Assembly (NCBI GenBank): GCA_051649785.1
Contig: JBOFHT010000059.1
Coordinates: 1 to 62,142, forward strand
Source: JBOFHT01 sp051649785
GTDB taxonomy: Archaea > Methanobacteriota > Methanobacteria > Methanobacteriales > Methanobacteriaceae
Length of the DNA stretch: 62,142 nt
Reading direction: 5' to 3'
Shown: piece by piece, positions 55,513 to 62,142 of the stretch
How the letters are laid out: each line of letters opens with the position of its first letter
How positions within the stretch are numbered: the first letter of the stretch is position 1
Notes under the pieces: model-generated
Databases searched by the model: none
The model's input: only the letters and a program-made list of their open reading frames with translations
Told to the model about the DNA's origin: nothing
Made by a program: the position numbers and the translations under genes

Positions 55513-56109
55513 TAAATAACCTCCAAATATAGAGCGAATTCTAAAGACTTTGAATTCGAATGTTTCATTTTGAAACACAGTTTTTCTAGTTCTTCTAGAT
55601 TTTTGTTTTACAGTTTATTATTAAATGAATCTTAAATAAAATTAATTTAATTAATTATTTAATTAGTTATCTAATTAATAATATAATAATTTCTTAAGTT
55701 TCTTTAATTTTTATTAATCTTAGTTAAATATAGCCAAATATTAGTAAAATAATAATTAATTACAATATAATTAAATATAATAACTATAAAGTAAAATTGA
55801 AATTAACTCGAATAGATATGGATCTATAGCTACTTGGACGGGGCTATAAATCTGTAAAAATAGCAAAATTATTAAGTTGAGTATCAATTACTTTAAAAAT
55901 ATAATAATTTACCTATTAATTTATTAATTTATCTATTATTTTCTATTAATTTAAACTAAGTACATGTGCAATTATTAGCAAATACATATAAAGCTATTTA
56001 TTCATTATTGATTGGATATTACATAAGCTAAGGCATTATTATAACCTATAAGCTAAAATAAAATCTAAGTTCAATAAAATAAATACTAAAATGCAATTAA
56101 ACTAATAAA
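55513..56109. other. Upstream region of the rps13 operon
   Basis: AT-rich gap between tRNA-Ser and rps13. Its only distinctive part is the GC-rich hairpin at 55819-55854, about 310 bp upstream of the rps13 start. No protein gene is seen. Confidence 0.55.
55819..55854. ncRNA. GC-rich hairpin, candidate structured RNA
   Basis: GATCTATAGC (55821-55830) pairs with GCTATAAATC (55843-55852) with one mismatch. G-T pairs can extend the stem by two. The loop TACTTGGACGGG is strikingly GC-rich for this genome. In hyper-AT genomes, short GC islands often mark structured RNA. I recognise no known family and the strand is unclear; rps13 would be downstream on the minus strand. Confidence 0.3.
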
Positions 56110-56194
56110 CGCCGAGACTGGGATTTGAACCCAGGAGAGGAGAACCCTCACAAGATTTCCAGTCTTGCGCCTTACCAAGCTAGACTATCTCGGC
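56110..56194 (-). tRNA. tRNA-Ser(GGA)
   Basis: The minus strand folds as an 85-nt class II tRNA. The acceptor stem GCCGAGA pairs with TCTCGGC. The anticodon stem CAAGA/TCTTG encloses the loop CTGGAAA with anticodon GGA, and a long variable arm (TGAGGGTTCTCCTC) is typical of tRNA-Ser. The T arm CTGGG-TTCAAAT-CCCAG is perfect. The discriminator base is G. CCA is not encoded and must be added by the CCA enzyme. Confidence 0.95.
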
Positions 56195-56211
56195 ATGTGA
56201 TTAATTTAATA

Positions 56212-56219
56212 CTTATAAT
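56212..56219 (-). promoter_or_regulatory. TATA box for tRNA-Ser
   Basis: On the minus strand ATTATAAG lies about 24 bases before the first base of the tRNA. That is the expected distance for an archaeal TATA box with transcription starting at or near the mature 5' end. Confidence 0.5.
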
Positions 56220-56500
56220 TAAGATTATAGTATTATTCAATTATTATTGTTTAATATTATTAGTTTAATATTATTATTGTTTCATTATTGCTAATTGAAT
56301 ATGATTTTACCGTCCATAAAACATATGAATAACAATAAATCCTTGAAAGCTACAAAAGTTACATTAGAAGGCACTAATTATTATAAAATTATTATAAAGT
56401 TTATTTAAAATTATAGTTTTTATAAAATTATAGCATAACCATAATGTAGTAACTAAAACAAGATAACATACTATTAATTTTTATATAATATAAATGTTTT

Positions 56501-56634
56501 GGTTGAAACTAAGAATTTAAAGTTAATTTATAGAGTTGACTGTATTTTTTAGTCAAGATTTTAAAAATCTTTAATTTTCTACTAGAGAAAAGTCAAATAT
56601 TTACCTTTTTCAAACCCTATTTGAAGTTTCAACC
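56501..56634. repeat. 134-bp element with 10-bp terminal inverted repeats
   Basis: GGTTGAAACT (56501-56510) and AGTTTCAACC (56625-56634) are perfect inverted repeats. Inside are two smaller hairpins (GACT...AGTC near 56535-56554 and GATTTT/AAAATC-type near 56558-56570). It could be a MITE remnant or a folded RNA; no coding frame is present. Confidence 0.55.
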
Positions 56635-56676
56635 TAAAAATCTTATATTTTCAGAGCTTTTTTTAAAACATTTTGC

Positions 56677-57636
56677 TTATTTCCACATCATAGGATAAGT
56701 TCCTTCTTTCATAAAAACCCTGTTAGGAGTAAAAACAAATCCAGAATCCGCTTTTTCAATTTCATCAGCAAACATTGTAGATTTTGCAGCAGCTACTAAT
56801 TCACCTTTTAAAGTTTTAATAGCAACGGTAGTATCTTTCTTAATATCTTCTGAAAATGATAAAATTCCACCAACAGCTAAGTTAGCTCCATGAGAAATTG
56901 CATCTACTGCAGAATCACGAATTATAACTTTTGGCATGGATTCTGTTACTTTTTCCATAGGCATTACAACTTTACGTATGTAAGATTCATCATTTTCTTC
57001 TTTTAAATAATAATATGCATCAGTGACATCTTGCAAAGTAACTAAATTCTTTTTTTCAGTAAATGGTCCTGCTTGAGTTCTTCTTAACTCAGCCATATGT
57101 GCCCCAGTCCCTAATGCCTCACCAATATCATAACAATAGGTACGAACATAAGTTCCAGCTTCACATTGAATTTTAAATAAAACAAACTGATCTTGGATTT
57201 CTAAAATATTATTAGAGTAAATTTCCCTAACTCTTAGCTCTCTTTTAACAGCAGATTTAAGAGGAGGAGTTTGAAATATTTTCCCATGGAATTCCTCAAA
57301 TACTTGACGAATTTTAGCATCACCTACTCCTTTATGAATACGCATTAAGCAAACATATTCTTTTGGAGCTTCTAAAAGTAGCTGAATAACACGAGTAGCT
57401 GAATCAATTCCAATTGGAAGTACTCCTGTAACTTTAGGATCTAATGTTCCACCATGACCTGTTTTTTCAATATGTAATATCCTTTTTACCCAAGCATCAA
57501 TTTCATGAGAAGTAGGTCCAGAAGGCTTATCAAGATTAATAACACCTTTAGAAAGATGTTCTTCAATTGGACGCTCATAAGGATTACACCCATAAGTATC
57601 ATCAGTTTCAGCTTTTGCTTTTACAATCATTGTCAT
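56677..57636 (-). CDS. cbf5: H/ACA-guided pseudouridine synthase Cbf5 (TruB family)
   Basis: The protein has 319 residues. The catalytic region is 'GVINLDKPSGPTSHEIDAWVK' features and 'KTGHGGTLDPKVTGVLPIGI' (about residues 58-77), where the Asp of 'GTLDP' is the nucleophile. A C-terminal PUA domain follows ('PKVIIRDSAVDAISHGANLAVGGI' features, about 233-256). In archaea Cbf5 modifies rRNA in H/ACA RNPs and can act on tRNA U55. GGAG seven bases before ATG 57636 supports the start. Confidence 0.95.
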   Translation of the reverse strand: MTMIVKAKAETDDTYGCNPYERPIEEHLSKGVINLDKPSGPTSHEIDAWVKRILHIEKTGHGGTLDPKVTGVLPIGIDSATRVIQLLLEAPKEYVCLMRIHKGVGDAKIRQVFEEFHGKIFQTPPLKSAVKRELRVREIYSNNILEIQDQFVLFKIQCEAGTYVRTYCYDIGEALGTGAHMAELRRTQAGPFTEKKNLVTLQDVTDAYYYLKEENDESYIRKVVMPMEKVTESMPKVIIRDSAVDAISHGANLAVGGILSFSEDIKKDTTVAIKTLKGELVAAAKSTMFADEIEKADSGFVFTPNRVFMKEGTYPMMWK

Positions 57637-57770
57637 TAAATTACTCCATATAGTTTAAAAATTAAATATTAGTGATACTTAGTTATTTAAAATGTCTAAA
57701 ACTACTAACCTTGTTTCAATAGTAGCTACAAATTAATGATATCTATTTATTTAGAAATTGAATAGTGAAT

Positions 57771-57850
57771 TTAATAAAAATTTAGTGAATGAATATATAA
57801 TTATTAGATATAATAATTTTAAGAATTTACTTAATAAAAATTTAGTGAAT
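57771..57850. repeat. Direct repeat over the 3' end of the VOC gene
   Basis: TTAATAAAAATTTAGTGAAT occurs at 57771-57790 and 57831-57850, exactly 60 bp apart. The second copy contains the stop and last codons of the VOC gene. Confidence 0.8.
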
Positions 57851-58240
57851 ATTTTCAAGTTCTTGGTATATTTGAATTAAATTGCCACAAGTATCATCAA
57901 ATATTGCAACAATAGCTTTTCCATTATTAAAAGGAGCTAAAGTAAATTCTACACCAAAATCATTTAATCTTTTAACTTCCTCTTCAATATCATCTACAAG
58001 AAAAGAAATTGCAGGAATTTGGTTCTTATAATTAGCTTCATGAAATACTTTATAATCATGATTAACATCAGGAGCTAGAAGTAATTCAACTCCACTAGGA
58101 TCCTGAGGAGATACAACTGTAACCCAATGATAACCATTTTCTTCAAAGTCATGTTTTGGAAAAAACCCTAAAATCTCAATATAGAATTTAGATGCTTTTT
58201 CAACATCATCAACACAAATACTTGTTACTTTTATTTTCAT
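57842..58240 (-). CDS. VOC family (glyoxalase/dioxygenase-like) protein
   Basis: A 132-residue protein with the two beta-alpha-beta-beta-beta units of the vicinal oxygen chelate fold. 'SICVDDVEKASKFYIEILGF' is the N-terminal unit, and 'AISFLVDDIEEEVKRLNDFG' and 'AIFDDTCGNLIQIYQ' lie in the second. Family members include glyoxalases and resistance proteins; no specific substrate is evident. It has a bacterial look and borders the accessory end of the window. Confidence 0.85.
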   Translation of the reverse strand: MKIKVTSICVDDVEKASKFYIEILGFFPKHDFEENGYHWVTVVSPQDPSGVELLLAPDVNHDYKVFHEANYKNQIPAISFLVDDIEEEVKRLNDFGVEFTLAPFNNGKAIVAIFDDTCGNLIQIYQELENIH

Positions 58241-58510
58241 AATATCAGTTTACTTAGTACTTATATGAATTATAGTAATAATATTAATAATATTACTACT
58301 AATATAATTAACTCATACTACCCACATTATTAATATAATTAAGTTATTCTACTACATTATATTTATTGTATTAGTTTTATGTTATTTATCTTTTTATATA
58401 ATATAAATAATATGAATATAAATAATGGGAGCATTAGTTCAAAAAGCTCTCAAAATCTAAGTTCTTAATTAAATAGCTAAGCCCATCTAAACTAGCAAAC
58501 TTATATTTTA
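58241..58510. other. Intergenic region before the accessory genes
   Basis: AT-rich with no gene seen. It marks the boundary between the conserved block and the accessory BRO/restriction-modification region. Confidence 0.4.
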
Positions 58511-59139
58511 TCATCTAATTTCTGTAGTAGATGTCTCTGCTAGCATGTTAAAGACTAATTCCATATTACTCATATTGTCTCTGAGGTTTTCTTTTCTGAT
58601 TCCTTTGTATTGTTTGTATTCTTTTGTTGACATTCCAGACCATGCTTTGCTTATTTCATCTGTAATATGGCATATTCATAGCCTTCTTCAACACCAGATC
58701 TATTCCATTCAGCTGTTAAGTCTTTTCTAAATTCGATTGTTTTTAATCTTTGAGTGATCCATTCTTCACTATATCCTTTTTTACGATAATTACTAATAGC
58801 TCTTTCAATTGCTAATTGAGGGTCAGCTATCCCATCAAGTCGCTCGTTACCTACATTTGCTAACCAAATTTTGAATGGTTCAGCTTTAGGAGATGGTACT
58901 GATTTTATAAGTCTTAAAAGTTGTTTAGTATTAGCTAAATCAGTTAAACACATTTTACCATCTGCAACTGGCATTTTCAACCTCTTACAAATTGTAAGAG
59001 GTTCAGCACCTTCTGATTTTAAACGACTTTTAAGAACTCCCCAATATGTTTTTGGATTCTTAGTGTTTGTAATATTAATATTGTCTAATAATATCAACTT
59101 ATGATTTTCACAAATATTACCAAAATATTTATAATTCAT
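58511..59139 (-). pseudogene. BRO-N/DinD-like protein gene, truncated and frameshifted
   Basis: The intact frame (58651-59139, 162 residues) matches the middle of the DinD/BRO family, with 'YWGVLKSRLKSEGAEPLTIC', 'KMCLTDLANTKQLLRLIKS', 'PSPKAEPFKIWLANVGNERL' and 'GYSEEWITQRLK'. It stops at 'EGYEYAILQMK', where the family continues. One extra A near 58665-58669 restores the expected 'TDEISKAWSGMSTKEYKQYKG...NMLAETSTTEIR' down to a TGA at 58511. The usual ~40-residue N-terminus ending 'WYFSVVDVV' is also missing, replaced by unrelated sequence. Both defects point to a pseudogene, probably of phage or mobile origin. It is divergent from the restriction-modification gene. Confidence 0.8.
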
Positions 59140-59181
59140 GTTAATATATATAATAAATAGTTTAGTTAGGAGGATATTGTT

Positions 59182-62142
59182 TTGTTTTTTAATAATCTAT
59201 TTAACAAGTCATCATTAAAAGAAAAATTGGGGAAGTTTGAAAATAAACTAAATATTACTAATACTCAAAAAGAGGTTATATTAGCTTGGGCAGGAAAATT
59301 AGAAAATAAAGAGCGTGTTGATGAGCGTGGTAATTATATTAATTTTGCTAATGAAATATTAACTAAGCTACTTTCTTATACTAATGATACTGATTTTAAA
59401 AATGATGTTAAGTTTGATAAGACTTTTGTTGACTTTGTTTTATATAAAAATAATAAACCTTTTGTAGTTATTGAATTAAAAGGTTCTGAAGTGGATTTAG
59501 ATAAAAGAATTGAAGGTAAGATGAGTCCTGTTGAGCAAGGTTTTAACTATGCTTCAAAAACAAGTGATGCTAAATGGGTTATAATATCTAACTACAATGA
59601 ATTTAGATTATATAATAAGAAAACACAAGAAAAATATATTTCATTTACTATTGAAGATTTAAAGGACTTTGATAATCTTAAATTATTTTTAATGCTTTTT
59701 TCTAAAGAATTTTTAATTAATAAAGATTTAGCTACTGAATTATTAAAAAATACTATATTTATTGAGGAAAACTTAGAAGCTGAATTTTATAAATTATTTA
59801 GTGAAACTAGATTAATGTTAATAGCTGAATTAGAATATTCAGGTATTAATAAAAATGATGCTATTCATTATTCTCAAATTATTTTGAATCGTTACATATT
59901 TATTTGTTTTTCAGAAGATCTTGGGCTTTTACCTTCTGAACTTTCAATTGAAACATTAATGACGCCAATAAAACATAAAAATCTATTTAAAACAACTTTA
60001 TGGAATAGATTAAATGAATTATTTCTCTTTATTAATGAAGGTAATCCTGCTAAGAAAATCCATGAGTATAATGGAGGATTATTTAAAGAGGATATTTCAC
60101 ACATAATTATTAGAGATATAGTTGAAGATTTTAGTATTTTCAAAAACTGCTACCAAAAGTGGAAATTTGAGGATAAATACTCAAAAATAGATGGAAAAAT
60201 TGGAGACGCTTATAAAAACAAAATAAATCCAATATTTAAAAACCTTTTAGTTATTTCTACATTTGATTTTTCTTCTGAAATGGATGTAAATATTTTAGGA
60301 CATATCTTTGAAAATTCAATAGGTGATTTAGAAGAATTAAAAGACGGCATAGGTGGAAAAAGAAAAAAAGACGGAATATTTTACACCCCCGATTATATAA
60401 CTGATTATATCTGTAAAAATACGATTATTCCTTATCTTAGTAATGTGGGGGGGGGGGGGGTAGAATAAGTAATGTTTCTGAACTGATTTTGGAGTATGAG
60501 TGTAATATTGATGATTTAGATAAAAAGCTTAAAAACATTAAAATACTTGATCCTGCCTGTGGTTCAGGCGCTTTCCTAAACAAAGCAGCTGACATCCTAT
60601 TAGATATCCACAGAGCAGTTCACCAAAAGAAATACCAAGACGACAACACTTTAGACTACTTATTTGATGACATAAATAGCCGTAGAACAATCCTATTAAA
60701 CAATATTTACGGTGTTGATATAAATGAAGAATCCATTGATATTACAAAACTATCTTTGTTCCTAAAAGTCTGTAAAAAGGGATTAAAGCTACCAAATCTA
60801 GATGATAATATTAAATGTGGGAACTCATTAATTGATGATGTTGAGTTTGATAATAAGGCATTTGATTGGAAAACCCAGTTTAAAGAAGTTTTTGATATTG
60901 GAGGGTTTGATATAATTATAGGAAACCCACCATGGGGAGCTTCATTTTCTGAGATAGAAAAAAAGTATATTAAAAATAGCTATAATGAAATAGAATATCA
61001 ATTTAATAGCTATGTTGTGTTTTTAGAAAAATGTAATTATATTTTAAAAAATAGTGGCTATTTTGGTTATATTATTCCATCAAGTTGGATTTATATGACT
61101 TATTTTAAAAATATAAGAAAATTTTTAGTATTAAATAATACTTTCGATAAGTTTATTCATCTTAAATATCATGCTTTTGAGGAAGTTATCTCTGAAAGTT
61201 CTATAATTTGCTATAAAAAAGAAAATTGTTTAAAAACTCATAAAATAAAAGTTAAATCAGTTAAAGATGTTGATGAATTTTTTAATAAAGATTATATCAA
61301 TATTAGCCAATACAAATTAGAAAAAAGCTACGAAAATGGGTTTTTAATAAGTGATAGTGAAAACTCTTTTTATGATAGGATAATAGAAGATAATGGTAAA
61401 TTAGGTAATTTATGCAATTTTTCTACAGGTATAAAGCCTTATCAAAGAAATAAAGGCATCCCTAAACAAACAAAAGAGGATGTTAACAATAAGATTTATT
61501 CCACCAATTATAAAATAAATGAAGACTATGAACCTTACCTAGTTGGAGGAAATATCAACCCCTATAGGATACAATACCCTGATAATCAATGGTTAAAATA
61601 TGGGAAATACCTAGCGGAACCTAGAGATACTTTTAACTTTAAGCAAAGAAAAATTGTTATTAGGAGAACAAGTAATGATATTTTTGCATCAATTGATGAC
61701 TCTAATTTTATAAATCTTAATAGTGTCCACAACATTGTCTCAAAAGATACAAGTGAATTTTATTTAGAATATATAGCTTGTTTGTTAAATTCAAATTTAA
61801 TGAACGAAATTTATAAATATTTAGTACCTGATGGAAAAAGAGTTTTCTCTGAAGTAAAAATAGTTAATTTAAAAAGATTACCAATACCTCAAGCATCAAA
61901 AAAACAACAAGAAACTTTTAAGGAAATGGTTAATAACATTATTTCACATAATACCAAGATTCAGGACGAAATAAATAAATTTAATAAATGGTTATTAAGG
62001 AGAACTAACATTAACAAGGTTTCAAAAAAGCTTGAAAAGTATCATGATTTAGATTTTGATGAGTTTTTAATTGAATTAAAAAAGAAAAAAGTGGACATCA
62101 AACCAAGAAAAACACAAGAATTATTTGAAAAAGAGTTTAATT
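59182..62142 (+). CDS. Type IIG restriction-modification enzyme, frame broken at a poly-G tract, partial
   Basis: The TTG start at 59182 has AGGAGG eight bases upstream. The N-terminal domain carries a D-ExK nuclease motif: 'VDFVLYKNNKPFVVIELKG' with D84, E98 and K100. After a helical region and 'GHIFENSIGD...KRKKDGIFYTPDYITDYI', the frame meets 14 Gs (60447-60460) and ends at TAA 60466 after 428 residues. One frame over, the sequence continues without a stop to the window end. It has methylase motif I 'DPACGSGAFL', 'NIYGVDINEES', motif IV 'GNPPWG' (N6-adenine type), a target-recognition region and 'KRLPIP'-type sequence. It is therefore one gene split by the tract; 12 or 15 Gs would join the halves. 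Confidence 0.9.
60447..60460 (+). repeat. Poly-G tract of 14 bases (probable phase-variation switch)
   Basis: Fourteen consecutive G lie between TAATGT and TAGAATAAG inside the type IIG gene. The reading frames require a multiple of three Gs to connect nuclease and methylase. With 14 the product ends 'NVGGGGVE'; with 13 it would stop at TAG right after the tract. No other long G run was noticed in the window. Confidence 0.95.

Larger units (their letters stand above)
56195..56676. other. Intergenic region between tRNA-Ser and cbf5
   Basis: Contains the tRNA promoter near 56212-56219 and a 134-bp element with 10-bp terminal inverted repeats (56501-56634). No protein gene is seen. Confidence 0.55.

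Noticed and set aside
55513..55578. Longer uS13 start
   Set aside because: GGAGGT lies directly before ATG 55512, and the extra residues are not conserved in uS13.
56501..56634. Possible CRISPR remnant because GTTGAAAC resembles repeat ends
   Set aside because: The two copies are inverted, not direct. There is no second repeat-spacer unit and no cas gene in the window.

Overview
The window is from a methanogenic archaeon of the Methanobacteriales, most likely Methanobrevibacter or a close relative. The evidence is the strongly AT-rich DNA, archaeal housekeeping genes throughout (PriS/PriL, RpoD/K/N, eL18, Cbf5, IdsA, archaeal mevalonate-pathway enzymes, ADH synthase and 3-dehydroquinate synthase II, LL-diaminopimelate aminotransferase), a pseudomurein-binding cell-wall protein, and a probable coenzyme F390 synthetase. 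TATA-like boxes about 25 bp upstream of starts, GGAGG/GGTGA ribosome-binding sites and T-rich terminators are visible in many places. The species name is an inference.

Layout. 1-8.9 kb: a TetR regulator with a palindromic operator, a DUF116 protein, cobalt-precorrin-4 methyltransferase, a DUF166/ferredoxin protein, two class III (pilin-like) secreted proteins, a MraY/WecA-type glycosyltransferase, a two-HTH regulator behind a duplicated promoter, and a DUF530-like protein. 8.9-22 kb: information processing and biosynthesis (MetRS, both primase subunits, CCA-adding enzyme, ThpR, the archaeal shikimate entry pair, a methyltransferase, pantoate kinase, a PHP phosphatase). 22-28 kb: a secreted pseudomurein-binding transglutaminase-like protein, a SulP transporter and an Fpg/Nei-type glycosylase that lacks the catalytic Pro2. 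28-38 kb: adenylosuccinate synthetase, a three-gene bacterial-type island (DUF6882, DUF6891, unknown), an F390 synthetase-like ligase, a flavoprotein, DapL and a membrane-anchored protein. 38-57.7 kb: a long, mostly minus-strand conserved block of GltX, IdsA, RNase J, Fni, IPK, MVK, MEMO, uS2, ferredoxin, enolase, RpoK, RpoN, uS9, uL13, eL18, RpoD, uS11, uS4, uS13, tRNA-Ser(GGA) and Cbf5. From memory this matches the order in Methanothermobacter. 57.8-62.1 kb: an accessory end with a VOC protein, a broken BRO/DinD-like gene and a type IIG restriction-modification gene that runs off the window.

The strongest unusual signal is in that last gene. A run of 14 G, in otherwise very AT-rich DNA, lies between the nuclease half and the methylase half and puts them out of frame. 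Lengths of 12 or 15 G would join them, so this looks like a phase-variable restriction-modification locus caught OFF. Other notable signals: asparagine-rich low-complexity segments inserted into housekeeping enzymes (MetRS, ThpR, pantoate kinase, MEMO) and as a tail on RNase J; a pilin-like protein whose class III signal follows an 83-residue Asn/Lys leader; an apparent ATT start codon on the cell-wall protein; 30-bp-period tandem repeats upstream of two minus-strand genes; and small inverted-repeat elements in intergenic DNA.
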